This document shows positions 15,112-22,486 of a DNA stretch of 29,486 nt, piece after piece (position 1 is the first letter of the stretch; every line of letters starts with the position of its first letter). The position numbers and the translations under genes are program-made. Location of the stretch: assembly GCA_018920255.1 (NCBI GenBank), contig JAHLMR010000007.1:1-29486 (forward strand), given 5' to 3'. Source of the DNA: Candidatus Aenigmatarchaeota archaeon. GTDB lineage: Archaea; Aenigmatarchaeota; Aenigmatarchaeia; Aenigmatarchaeales; JAHLMR01. Under the pieces are notes generated by a model. The model was given only the letters and a program-made list of their open reading frames with translations, searched no databases and was not told the DNA's origin.

Positions 15112-15450
15112 TCACAAAAGTTTTAAATTTCCTGTTATTTCATCTATTTTTTCATCTTCATCTGGTCCTAATCCTAATGCTGTTATTGTACCTGGTTCTA
15201 TTTGAGTTAATCCTTTATCTATTATAATTTCTGATGGTATTTTTTTATTTTCTGCAAGTTTTTTTAAAATTAAAATTTCGTTTTCAGAGCTAACCTTTAC
15301 AACAACTTTTTTCATTCCTTCATTTATCCACTTCTCTCTTTTTTTCTTATCTGATTTAAGAAAAGCAGCTAAACTTGCGTGTGCTGCTTGACTACATAAC
15401 TTTCCTTTTCCCATTTTTAAATCTGTTCTTATAACTATCACTTGTTTCAT
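15112..15450 (-). CDS. pth2: Peptidyl-tRNA hydrolase 2
   Basis: 112 residues. Releases tRNA from stalled peptidyl-tRNA. The N-terminus MKQVIVIRTDLKMGKGKLCSQ is the family signature, followed by AAHASLAAF and, near the end, DKGLTQIEPGTITALGLGP, the other conserved block. The frame is open to 15501, but the ATG at 15450 begins at the exact family start and has GTGAT upstream; the longer form overlaps the CDP-alcohol transferase gene. Confidence 0.95.
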   Translation of the reverse strand: MKQVIVIRTDLKMGKGKLCSQAAHASLAAFLKSDKKKREKWINEGMKKVVVKVSSENEILILKKLAENKKIPSEIIIDKGLTQIEPGTITALGLGPDEDEKIDEITGNLKLL

Positions 15451-15455
15451 TTTTA

Positions 15456-16013
15456 TCACAAAAGCTTTTTGATTGCAATATAAAATCTTTCTATAAAGCA
15501 ATAAAAACTTATTATCGTTACTGCTATTGCAGCATAATAAATATAATTAAACAATAATCCAAAAATAAAAATAGTTAATCTTATTCCTCTCCAACTTATT
15601 TTTTCTCCTATATTTGTTTTTAATAAAAATTCTAATACTGCACTCTCATAACTTGAAATTAAAACAAGTGATAAAAGTACAATTCCTAATAAAATATCAA
15701 CATATCCAGTTAATATAATAGAACCGATTAAAAGAGTGTCAGAAATTCTATCTGAAAATCTATCAAAAAAAACTCCAAAGTTTGTTGTACATTTTTTTAT
15801 TTTTGCTAATGAACCATCTAAAATATCAAAAAAACCAGATAATAAAACAAATAATGCTGCTATTTGGAGATTTTTATTTAAAATAAATAAAGAAGCTATT
15901 AACATTAAAACTATACTAAAAAGAGTTATAAATTTTGGAGATATGTTTATTTTTTTTACAATTTTTATAATGACTTTTCTCTCAAAATTTTCTTTTATAT
16001 TTGAAAGCAGCAT
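15456..16013 (-). CDS. CDP-alcohol phosphatidyltransferase (archaeal phospholipid headgroup enzyme)
   Basis: 185 residues with about six membrane helices. The active-site motif DxxDG-x2-A-K-x8-G-x3-D-x3-D is complete: D63, D66-G67, A70-K71, G80, D84, D88 (the usual Arg is Lys). It transfers CDP-archaeol to an alcohol, most likely inositol phosphate (archaetidylinositol phosphate synthase) judging by size and layout; glycerol phosphate is an alternative. CarS, which makes the CDP-archaeol substrate, is encoded 1.2 kb away on the same strand, and Pth2 follows. Confidence 0.85.
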   Translation of the reverse strand: MLLSNIKENFERKVIIKIVKKINISPKFITLFSIVLMLIASLFILNKNLQIAALFVLLSGFFDILDGSLAKIKKCTTNFGVFFDRFSDRISDTLLIGSIILTGYVDILLGIVLLSLVLISSYESAVLEFLLKTNIGEKISWRGIRLTIFIFGLLFNYIYYAAIAVTIISFYCFIERFYIAIKKLL

Positions 16014-16065
16014 AAATTAATTTAAACCGTATGAATTTAAAAAGATAAAAAATATATGAGAAAAT

Positions 16066-16566
16066 ATGATAGATTTATCCTCAATTTTTGCTTTAATAAC
16101 ATCATTTTCTATTAGTTTAGGGTATTTAGGTGCATTTATTTTAGGTTTTTTTAGTAGTTTCACTCTTTTTATACCATCTCCAACATTTATAGGAGTTTTT
16201 ACTCTTGCTGCTTTAGGAACCTATAATCCGCTTTTATTAGGAATTTTTGGTGGATTAGGTGCAACAATAGGAGAATTAATAGGGTTTGTAGTTGGTGTTG
16301 GGAGTAAAAAAATTTTAATAAAAAAATATGAAAAGGAATTAATTGATATTGAAAGAAAATTTCAAAAATATGGTGGGTTTATAATAATTTTTATTTTTTC
16401 TGCAACCCCATTACCATTTGATTTGGTTGGTATTTTTTGCGGAAGTATAGGATATCCATTTAAAAAATTCTTTTTAGCAACATTTTTTGGAAAATTAATA
16501 AAATATATATTTATTGCTTATGCTGGTTTTTATGGTATGCATTGGTTAGTTTCATATCTATTTTAA
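16066..16566 (+). CDS. DedA/SNARE-associated (VTT) membrane protein
   Basis: 166 residues. Membrane segments near 12-50, 55-85, 105-130 and 140-165. The VTT-domain pattern shows in FIPSPTF, the glycine-rich GGLGATIGELIGFVVGVG, and the cytoplasmic FQKYGGFIIIFIFSATPLPFDLVGIFCG followed by FFLATFFGKLIKY. DedA proteins are implicated in lipid scrambling and membrane homeostasis (polyprenyl phosphate and phospholipid flipping in bacteria). It diverges from the CDP-alcohol transferase and converges with PHP, overlapping it by 9 bases. Confidence 0.85.
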   Translation: MIDLSSIFALITSFSISLGYLGAFILGFFSSFTLFIPSPTFIGVFTLAALGTYNPLLLGIFGGLGATIGELIGFVVGVGSKKILIKKYEKELIDIERKFQKYGGFIIIFIFSATPLPFDLVGIFCGSIGYPFKKFFLATFFGKLIKYIFIAYAGFYGMHWLVSYLF

Positions 16567-17256
16567 TAATTCTTCTTTTCTTTTTTTAGAAAAAAACCAG
16601 TTCACAGATCTCCATATTTTTTTATAATAAACTTCTATTAAAATTTTTCTTTTAGCTTCTCTTCCAAAAACCTTTACTTTTCCATTTTTTATTTCTGAAA
16701 TTGGATCATTATTACAAATTATACCAGCCGCTCCTAAGGTAAGAATAGAATGAGAATCGCTTCCAGCTACCATTGGAATAGAATATTTAATTGCAAGTTC
16801 TTTTGCTGAATTGTTTTGAAATTTTAAAGCAGAACATGCATTAAGTACTTCTATTGCATCAGCAAATATTGCTTTTTTCATTAAACATTCTCTTAAAATA
16901 AATTTTGCAAACGGATGTGGGGCAATTGCTATTCCACCTTGAGAATGTATTTCATCTATAGAATCCTTAAGAGACATATAAGGTTTTATTTCTTTATGTA
17001 AACCTATTCCTAATAAATCACCAGATGCTGTTTTTATTTCTTCACCTATTATTACATTAAAATTTGGATATTTTTTCTTTGCATAATTTTTTGCTTTTAA
17101 TGCCCCCTTAATTGTATTATGGTCTGTAATTGCTATTCCGTTTAATCCTTTTTTTACTGCGGCATCTACAATTTCTTCAGGCGTGTTTAAAGCATCATAG
17201 CCCCAAAAAGCCACTTTACTATAAATTGTATGAACATGTAAGTCGTATTTTTTCAA
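16558..17256 (-). CDS. PHP-domain phosphoesterase
   Basis: 232 residues. Metal-binding motifs of the PHP superfamily are in order: DLHVHTIYS (5-13), ITDHNTIKGA (about 43-52), GEEI, IAPHPF (about 111-116) and GSDSH (about 165-169). Likely a metal-dependent phosphatase or nuclease of the YciV/PHP type; substrate unknown. The start is directly after the end of the upstream CarS gene (4 bases), so the two form an operon. Confidence 0.88.
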   Translation of the reverse strand: MKKYDLHVHTIYSKVAFWGYDALNTPEEIVDAAVKKGLNGIAITDHNTIKGALKAKNYAKKKYPNFNVIIGEEIKTASGDLLGIGLHKEIKPYMSLKDSIDEIHSQGGIAIAPHPFAKFILRECLMKKAIFADAIEVLNACSALKFQNNSAKELAIKYSIPMVAGSDSHSILTLGAAGIICNNDPISEIKNGKVKVFGREAKRKILIEVYYKKIWRSVNWFFSKKRKEELLK

Positions 17257-17260
17257 AATA

Positions 17261-17800
17261 TCACCAGGGAACTGATTTCAGTTTAATTAAATAGCTTATA
17301 ATATTTGTTATTCTATGAACTATTATTGTAAAAATTATCATAAATAAAAACATAATTACTGTAATTTTAAAAAATAATAAGCCTATCATTGTTGCAGATA
17401 AAATAAAATTTGTTTGATCTAAAATTGGTGCATCAGCGCCTCTTTCAAGACTAATTCTTCTTTTTATAAAGCTTCCAATTAAATCTCCTGATAAAGCACT
17501 AAAAGACAATATTAATGCATTTAACGGGTTTATGTAAGGAAGTTCAAAACCATAATAAATTGCTATTGAATTAAATTTAGGGTATAAAATCCACAATATT
17601 CCACCATAAAAAATTCCTGCAAGAATTCCTATTATAAATCCCTCTATTGTTTTTCCATCACCAAATATTCTTTTCCCATCACTCCAAGTTTTTTTAAAAT
17701 CTATAGGTACTTTTCCTTTTACTAAAACGGGAAAACCATTAGCAGCATATAATGGAATTAATAACCACAATGCTTTTATTATTTCATATAATATATCCAA
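17261..17800 (-). CDS. carS: CDP-archaeol synthase
   Basis: 179 residues. Activates 2,3-di-O-geranylgeranylglyceryl phosphate with CTP, giving CDP-archaeol, the branch point to all archaeal phospholipids. Signature blocks: YAANGFPVLVKGKVPID, SDGKRIFGDGKTIEGF, and the C-terminal SGDLIGSFIKRR...PILDQ. Five membrane helices. The start is a TTG at 17800 preceded by AGGTG with a 5-base spacer; the frame stays open to 17881 but that part lies in the tRNA-Gly gene and its intron. Confidence 0.92.
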   Translation of the reverse strand: MDILYEIIKALWLLIPLYAANGFPVLVKGKVPIDFKKTWSDGKRIFGDGKTIEGFIIGILAGIFYGGILWILYPKFNSIAIYYGFELPYINPLNALILSFSALSGDLIGSFIKRRISLERGADAPILDQTNFILSATMIGLLFFKITVIMFLFMIIFTIIVHRITNIISYLIKLKSVPW

Positions 17801-17814
17801 ATAAACACCTAATT

Positions 17815-17998
17815 TGGTGCGCCAGCTGGGAATCCCGCAACTTCTTCGAAGCTTCTTTTTCAAAAAAAGAAGCTTCAGCAAGAAAAACTTTTTAAGTTTT
17901 CTTGATGAAACTTCTTTTTCTAAAAGAAGTTTCGAAGCTTCTTCGAACCCAGGTCAGCAGCTTGGAAGGCTGCGGTCCTACCACTAGACTACTGGCGC
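17815..17998 (-). tRNA. tRNA-Gly(TCC) with T-loop intron, overlapping Sec61-beta gene
   Basis: Acceptor GCGCCAG/CTGGCGC (17998-17992, 17825-17819), A17818, encoded CCA 17817-17815. D-arm GTCT-AGTGGTA-GGAC, anticodon stem GCAGC/GCTGC, loop CTTCCAA with TCC, T-stem CTGGG/CCCAG. The insert 17832-17941 splits the T-loop; removal gives TTCGAAT. The first 15 bases are also the last codons and TAG stop of the Sec61-beta gene. Confidence 0.93.
17832..17941 (-). other. 110-nt hairpin-array intron in T-loop of tRNA-Gly(TCC) (59/60)
   Basis: The cleanest T-loop BHB here: outer CTGGG/CCCAG, central TTCG/CGGG (two G-T pairs), 5' bulge AA^G, 3' bulge AT^T, restoring TTCGAAT. Inside are a TTCGAAG/CTTCGAA stem touching the exon, a 12-bp GAAACTTCTTTT stem, a CAAGAAAACTT stem and the same 13-bp GAAGCTTCTTTTT stem (848-876 of this kb) as in tRNA-Met and tRNA-Lys. 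Confidence 0.83.
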
Positions 17999-18157
17999 TT
18001 TTGTTAAAAGCGTTAGTATAATTTCAAGAGCAGCAAAACCTGTACAAATTAATACAACATGCTCTGGTTTTAATTTTATTAAACTTTTATCTTCTTCGTA
18101 ATATCTTACAAGACCCCCCATACTTGCTGGGGTTTGTATTTTTAATTTTTCTGCCAT
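17984..18157 (-). CDS. secG: Preprotein translocase Sec61-beta subunit
   Basis: 57 residues: cytoplasmic N-terminus (KIQTPASMGGLVRYYEED), the family block with GGLVRYY and IKLKPEHV, and one membrane helix (about 33-52). It is part of the SecYEbeta protein channel. The ATG at 18157 is chosen over TTG at 18166. Oddity: the final codons and TAG stop overlap the first 15 bases of tRNA-Gly(TCC) on the same strand. Confidence 0.9.
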   Translation of the reverse strand: MAEKLKIQTPASMGGLVRYYEEDKSLIKLKPEHVVLICTGFAALEIILTLLTKAPVV

Positions 18158-18199
18158 ATTAATCAATTTAATTTTATATTTTTTTAACTTTTTAAATAT

Positions 18200-18985
18200 T
18201 TATTTTATTATAAAATAATCTACAAGTTTTCCTTTCTCATCTCTTAAATATACAATATCATAATTGTTATTCCAAATAGGAAATCCGGAATTCCAATAAA
18301 AAATATTTTTCGTATTATATCCATAACCAGTATATAAAATTAAAGAAGAATTTGATTCTAAAGAATGATTAAAAATAAAAGTATTCCATGCTGAATCATG
18401 AATTTTCCATTTTGAAATATTACAAGAAAAATTACATAAGTTTTTTATTTCAACATATTCATCATTTAATGAATTTTTTTCAATAGCATTTATTTTTAAA
18501 ATTTTTATACAATTTTTACATGGATTTTCTGATTTTTCGCATAAACCTATATTTTCTTTTATACAATCTTTAAATGCATTTTCAAAATCAAAAGTATATT
18601 TAAAATTACTATTTAATATATAAGGTAAAGCAAGTCCGTTTTTAATCATTTCTTTATTTACATTTGTATTATTAAGAAAAATAATTCTTAATAACCTTCC
18701 ATATTTATCTTTATTATCTTTGATTTTTTCTAATAAAACATATTTATTAAGAACTAAATATTTCAATTCTTCCTTTGCTTTTTCATAGTATTTATCTCCG
18801 TTTTCTGGAGCATTAATTCCTAAAAGTCTTACTTTTTCTCCTGTTTCAATTTCTATTGTATCACCATCGATAACATTAATAACAAAGGCTATTTGTTTTT
18901 CCTTATTAAATGTAAAAAATATAACTATACTTAAAATAGAAATAAAAATAATTAATAAAATAATACGCTCTCTTGTAAATTTCAA
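18200..18985 (-). CDS. Secreted or membrane-anchored nuclease, SNase domain plus lamin-tail domain
   Basis: 261 residues. N-terminal membrane helix (about 10-26), then a staphylococcal-nuclease domain: VIDGDTIEI, KVRLLGINAPE, KDKYGRLLRIIF, with the conserved Asp, Arg and Glu of the active site visible. A C-terminal lamin-tail (LTD) domain follows (NDEYVEIKNLCNFSCNISKWKIHD ... GKLVDYF). Extracellular nucleases with LTD are often DNA-degrading. The start is TTG at 18985, preceded by GAGGT, just past the stop of the upstream small gene. Outside DNA could be a nucleotide source (inference). Confidence 0.85.
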   Translation of the reverse strand: MKFTRERIILLIIFISILSIVIFFTFNKEKQIAFVINVIDGDTIEIETGEKVRLLGINAPENGDKYYEKAKEELKYLVLNKYVLLEKIKDNKDKYGRLLRIIFLNNTNVNKEMIKNGLALPYILNSNFKYTFDFENAFKDCIKENIGLCEKSENPCKNCIKILKINAIEKNSLNDEYVEIKNLCNFSCNISKWKIHDSAWNTFIFNHSLESNSSLILYTGYGYNTKNIFYWNSGFPIWNNNYDIVYLRDEKGKLVDYFIIK

Positions 18986-18989
18986 AAAA

Positions 18990-19184
18990 TCAAACCTCAG
19001 CTGCAACTGATATCCAAAACATTCCTGCAACCAAAATTAATACAAAAGCAATTATATATGCTATTGATACTGATAATAAATCTGTTCCTAATTCAGAAGG
19101 ATTTATATTTCCTGCTATTAAAATTCCTAAAAAAAGACATATTCCACCAATTATCCAAAAACTTATTTCTTTTGCTGTTACCAT
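18990..19184 (-). CDS. Small two-helix membrane protein
   Basis: 64 residues: helices about 8-25 and 37-60, with short polar ends (MVTAKEIS, NINPSELGTD). No family recognised. It lies immediately upstream of the nuclease gene, whose ribosome-binding site sits in its last codons, so the two are in one operon. Confidence 0.6.
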   Translation of the reverse strand: MVTAKEISFWIIGGICLFLGILIAGNINPSELGTDLLSVSIAYIIAFVLILVAGMFWISVAAEV

Positions 19185-19227
19185 AAAAATATTTTAATGT
19201 ATTTAATATTTAAAACTTTCTAAATTT

Positions 19228-20061
19228 TCATAACAGAATTTTTTTAAAAATTTCAATTGTATCAACTGGCTCATATTTTAAATCTTTAATGGTTTTTTGT
19301 ATGTTATAATTTCTATCTTCAAAAAATGCAGAAATTGTTTCTTGGGTTATTGGAGGTTCTATATTAATAAAATTACTTAAATTCTTTATTAGAGCAAATA
19401 TTTTTTTAATAAGCTCTATATCCTTTTTTGTAAAATAAATGATTTTATATTTATCTTTTAATGTATTAGCAAGATTTTGAAATAAAAATGAATTTTTATC
19501 TGCTACATAATATATCTCAGAGTTTCCATGAAATATTGAGAGATATATTGCTTCTACTACTTTTTTAAGATAAACCAAATGAAGGTTTAAATCTTTAATT
19601 ATAGGTAAAATTTTAAATTTTTTTATAAGTTTAAGTCTATTTTCATCATATACTGGTGCAATCCTTAATATTGGTATTTTAATGTTTTTTTGAAAATCAA
19701 AGGCTATTTTTTCTGCTTCTTTTTTACTCTTGGAATATAATGTTTCTGTTTTTTCTGTTACTGCAACAGAACTAATATAAATAACTCTTTCAATTCCTTC
19801 CTCTTCAGCAACCTTTAAAATATTATAAGTACCATTAACATTTATATTTTTTATTTTTTTGTAGTCTCCACTATATTTTTTTAATGCTGCTAAATGAATT
19901 ACAACATCAGAATTTTTTATTGTTTTTTTAATGTGTGATGTATTAGTAATATCATAACCTAAGGATTTTGAAAACATTATAACTTTATGACCTTTATTAT
20001 TAAGATATTTTACAACTTCTTTTCCTATATAACCTGTTGCTCCAGTAACAAAAACCCTCAT
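19228..20061 (-). CDS. NAD-dependent epimerase/dehydratase (extended SDR)
   Basis: 277 residues. Rossmann motif VTGATGYIG at 5-13, catalytic Tyr-Lys pair in Y109-S-K-S-K113, ISS at 96-98 and the LAA motif near 58-60. It probably acts on a nucleotide-sugar or other sugar substrate for envelope glycans; the exact reaction cannot be read. It starts 12 bases after the end of the tRNA-Lys gene. Confidence 0.85.
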   Translation of the reverse strand: MRVFVTGATGYIGKEVVKYLNNKGHKVIMFSKSLGYDITNTSHIKKTIKNSDVVIHLAALKKYSGDYKKIKNINVNGTYNILKVAEEEGIERVIYISSVAVTEKTETLYSKSKKEAEKIAFDFQKNIKIPILRIAPVYDENRLKLIKKFKILPIIKDLNLHLVYLKKVVEAIYLSIFHGNSEIYYVADKNSFLFQNLANTLKDKYKIIYFTKKDIELIKKIFALIKNLSNFINIEPPITQETISAFFEDRNYNIQKTIKDLKYEPVDTIEIFKKILL

Positions 20062-20072
20062 AAAAATCTCTT

Positions 20073-20259
20073 TGGTGGGCCCAACGGGATTCTCTGCAAC
20101 TTCTTCGAAGCTTCTTTTTCAAAAAAAGAAGCTTCAGCAAGAAAAACTGTCTTTCTTGATGCAACTTCTTTTTTAAAGAAGTTGCAAAGAAGGTTCTTCT
20201 TTGAACCCGCGACCTTCCGCTTAAGAGGCGGTTGCTCTACCAGACTGAGCTATGGACCC
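20073..20259 (-). tRNA. tRNA-Lys(CTT) with T-loop intron
   Basis: Acceptor GGGTCCA/TGGGCCC (one G-T pair), A20076, encoded CCA 20075-20073. D-arm GCTC-AGTCTGGTA-GAGC, anticodon stem CCGC/GCGG with an A27-A43 mismatch, loop CTCTTAA with CTT, T-stem GCGGG/CCCGT. The insert 20090-20199 splits the T-loop; removal gives TTCAAAT. Confidence 0.92.
20090..20199 (-). other. 110-nt hairpin-array intron in T-loop of tRNA-Lys (59/60)
   Basis: Near-copy of the tRNA-Met insert: the 128-nt tract 20090-20217 is identical to 649-776 and extends into exon sequence (variable loop, T-stem 5' half). Junction: central TTC/GAG, bulges AA^G and AA^T. The hairpins match those listed for tRNA-Met, including the 13-bp stem at 20107-20135. 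Confidence 0.83.
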
Positions 20260-20298
20260 TTAAAAAATAAAGAGAATCAAAAATTTTTAAAATCTTCT

Positions 20299-20487
20299 TT
20301 ATTTTTTTCTATTTCCCTTTCCTAAAATTTCTTTCCAAGCCCATCTAAAAGAACGTAATCTTTTATTTGGATAACCGCATGCAGCACATTTCTTTTTTTG
20401 AATGTGATACGAATTTCTTCCACATCTTCTACATCTTATATGAGTTATTTTATTGTGTTTACCAAAACTTGGAGTTCCCTTAGTCAA
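20299..20487 (-). CDS. rpl37e: Ribosomal protein eL37
   Basis: 62 residues. The start [21 protein letters not shown], two CxxC pairs (CRRC at 19-22, CAAC at 34-37) forming the zinc site, and the basic tail with [15 protein letters not shown] are diagnostic. A 50S subunit protein. The stop of the LSm gene upstream is 14 bases before its start, a common archaeal pairing (LSm-eL37). Confidence 0.97.
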   Translation of the reverse strand: MTKGTPSFGKHNKITHIRCRRCGRNSYHIQKKKCAACGYPNKRLRSFRWAWKEILGKGNRKK

Positions 20488-20501
20488 TTATAACACCGTT
20501 C

Positions 20502-20720
20502 CTATAAAATTGGAGCAATATAAATTATTGTATCTCCTCGAACAAGCATACTTCCAAATTTTACTACTTTATCATCTTTTCTTTCTTCTCCTTCTTCTAT
20601 CCAAATATTTAAATGTAAGTCAAATGCTTGTAAAATTCCTGTAACTTCAACTCCATTTTTTAATTTTATAAATATTCTTTTTCCCTTTGATTTTTCTAAA
20701 ATATCTATTGGTCTTGGCAT
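20502..20720 (-). CDS. LSm (Sm-like) RNA-binding protein
   Basis: 72 residues. Sm1 motif (KRIFIKLKNGVEVTGILQAFDLHLNIWIE) and Sm2 motif (VRGDTIIYI) are both complete. Forms a heptameric ring that binds U-rich RNA. Operon partner of eL37. Confidence 0.95.
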   Translation of the reverse strand: MPRPIDILEKSKGKRIFIKLKNGVEVTGILQAFDLHLNIWIEEGEERKDDKVVKFGSMLVRGDTIIYIAPIL

Positions 20721-20801
20721 TTTATCACAAAATTTATAGTAATTGGAATATATTTAAATCTATAGGAATCTTTAAAAAGATTACAAAATTACATATAAAA
20801 T

Positions 20802-21017
20802 ATGTCTGAAAAGAAAATTGTTATTGAAAATAAAGATGAATATACAAGATTTGAGAAAACAAGAATAATTGGTGCAAGGGCACATCAAATTGCAGCAGGG
20901 GCTCCTATATTTATTAAAACAAATGAAACAGATCCAATTAAAATAGCACAAGCTGAATTTGAAGCGGGAGTAATTCCCATTGTTGTAAGAAGAAAATTAC
21001 CAGCAAAAAAAGAATAA
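20802..21017 (+). CDS. rpoK: RNA polymerase subunit Rpo6 (RpoK)
   Basis: 71 residues. The conserved block YTRFEKTRIIGARAHQIAAGAP and the C-terminal GVIPIVVRRKLP define Rpo6/omega-like subunit K of archaeal RNA polymerase. It diverges from LSm and its stop abuts the convergent nop10 stop. Confidence 0.96.
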   Translation: MSEKKIVIENKDEYTRFEKTRIIGARAHQIAAGAPIFIKTNETDPIKIAQAEFEAGVIPIVVRRKLPAKKE

Positions 21018-21167
21018 CTAATTTTTTCTCTTATATTTTTCATATTTTAATTCTTTTTCTAAAGAAAACTTAGGTGGGTGTGGAGTTATTGTTTTTTCTT
21101 TACAAATATTACAATATTCCATTAAAGTATATTTACCGCACTTTTTACATTTTTTTATACTAAGCAT
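21018..21167 (-). CDS. nop10: H/ACA RNP protein Nop10
   Basis: 49 residues. The zinc ribbon (CKKCGKYTLMEYC, then CNIC) and the family block TITPHPPKFSLEKE identify Nop10, the small subunit of H/ACA guided pseudouridine synthase (with Cbf5, Gar2/Gar1, L7Ae). The start ATG overlaps the aIF2-alpha stop by one base (TAATG), the usual archaeal order. Confidence 0.93.
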   Translation of the reverse strand: MLSIKKCKKCGKYTLMEYCNICKEKTITPHPPKFSLEKELKYEKYKRKN

Positions 21168-21934
21168 TATTCAACACGCTCAAATTTTGCTTCCCCGCCA
21201 CTTTTTATTACTTTATTAACAATTTCTTCAGCAACTGATAATAATTTTCTTTCACCTATTTTTTTGTTTTTTGTTTTAATTGAAATAAGATAGTATGGTG
21301 CAGAAATATATTTTATTTCTACTTCATTAGATACTTCTGATAAAATTTGTTTTATTTTTTCTATTCCATCTGGAGCTATAAAAGAAATTGACAGCTTTCC
21401 TTTTAATTCTATTTCTCTTTTTTCCATAAATTTCTTAGAAATTTCTATTATTTTGTTTAAATATTTATCTTCTATTATTTTTTTCCTCTTTAAAAGTTCT
21501 GGATTTTCAAATATAATTTGAAATCCCTTAAACATTTCACCAAAATTTTCTTCTAGCTTTATTCCTATTTCTTTATATGCATCTTCTGGCTGCATTTTTA
21601 ATTCTTTTGCAATTTCTATAAGAATTTTTTGTGCTTTTTGTTCTCGTTTATATGCTTTCATTTTTTCTTGTGCTTCGTGTTCAGAAACTCTTTTTATACT
21701 TAAATTTATGTTATTATCTTGATCTATAGATAAAACTCTTGCAATAATTTTTTGTTTTTCCTTTAAAATTGTTTTAATGTCTTTTACCCACTTTCTAGAA
21801 ACTTCAGAAATATGAATCATTCCAGTTTTCCCTGGATACTCATCTAATTCAACAATTACAGAAAATGGATTTATTTTTATTACTGTGCCTACAACAACTT
21901 CGAAAACTTGAGGTAATTCTTTTTTCTTTATCAT
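21167..21934 (-). CDS. Translation initiation factor aIF2 subunit alpha
   Basis: 255 residues from ATG 21934. N-terminal S1 domain (VVGTVIKINPFSVIVELDEYPGKTGMIHISEVS, then IKTILKEKQKIIARVLSID), helical middle domain and C-terminal alpha/beta domain (about 165-255). Part of the aIF2 trimer delivering initiator tRNA. The frame opens to 21979 but would overlap eS27 and lacks the family start. Confidence 0.94.
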   Translation of the reverse strand: MIKKKELPQVFEVVVGTVIKINPFSVIVELDEYPGKTGMIHISEVSRKWVKDIKTILKEKQKIIARVLSIDQDNNINLSIKRVSEHEAQEKMKAYKREQKAQKILIEIAKELKMQPEDAYKEIGIKLEENFGEMFKGFQIIFENPELLKRKKIIEDKYLNKIIEISKKFMEKREIELKGKLSISFIAPDGIEKIKQILSEVSNEVEIKYISAPYYLISIKTKNKKIGERKLLSVAEEIVNKVIKSGGEAKFERVE

Positions 21935-21971
21935 GATTAAAATATATGTAGAAATAGTTTTTAATATTATC

Positions 21972-22157
21972 TTATTCAAAAGTTTTCAATACTTTAGCTT
22001 TTATTTTTGCCTTTCCACCAAAATTTTCTGCTAATTCTGCACCACAAACTAAACAAAAAACTTTCATAGCTGGTTTATTGAAAATAATTTGTTCATTTTT
22101 GCATTTACTACAAATAACTTTTAAAAATTTAGATTTTGGCTGTAAAATAGTTCGCAT
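21972..22157 (-). CDS. rps27e: Ribosomal protein eS27
   Basis: 61 residues. Zinc-binding CSKC and CLVC pairs (residues 16-19 and 35-38) with conserved [19 protein letters not shown]. 30S protein in the conserved archaeal order eL44-eS27-aIF2alpha-Nop10. Confidence 0.95.
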   Translation of the reverse strand: MRTILQPKSKFLKVICSKCKNEQIIFNKPAMKVFCLVCGAELAENFGGKAKIKAKVLKTFE

Positions 22158-22159
22158 AA

Positions 22160-22447
22160 CTATTCCTTCTTTAATTCAAATTTTTTAATTCTAAAACCTT
22201 TTCCAATTGTTAATTCTTTTCCACATTCTTTACATTTATATCTTAAATCTAATTTTTTTGTTGGCTTTGCTCTCTCTTTTGGATTTGGTCTAGGAAAGCT
22301 TCCAAATCCTTTCATTTTTCTTTTAAATCTTCTTTGTCCACTAGCTAAAGTTCTTTTTTTCTTTCCACCACTAACTTTTTTAACTTCAACTTCTGTATGT
22401 TTTTTACAAATTGGACAATATCTTCTTTGAATTTTTGGAATATTCAT
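22160..22447 (-). CDS. rpl44e: Ribosomal protein eL44 (eL42)
   Basis: 95 residues: N-terminal zinc pair ([13 protein letters not shown]), basic middle with [16 protein letters not shown] and [26 protein letters not shown], second pair CKECGK. A 50S E-site protein; eS27 follows directly. Confidence 0.96.
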   Translation of the reverse strand: MNIPKIQRRYCPICKKHTEVEVKKVSGGKKKRTLASGQRRFKRKMKGFGSFPRPNPKERAKPTKKLDLRYKCKECGKELTIGKGFRIKKFELKKE

Positions 22448-22486
22448 AATTATTTTAACTGAATGTAATATATTTAAATTTAATTT

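Noticed and set aside
17801-17881. Longer N-terminus for CarS
   Set aside because: Falls in tRNA-Gly(TCC) and its intron; the TTG at 17800 has AGGTG at the right distance and fits the family start.
17815-17998. tRNA as integration site (att) of an element
   Set aside because: The insert splits the T-loop with both tRNA halves adjacent, no integrase gene and no duplicated tRNA 3' end.
19987-20325. Plus-strand open frame over tRNA-Lys and its intron
   Set aside because: Translation of structured tRNA intron sequence opposite real genes on the minus strand.
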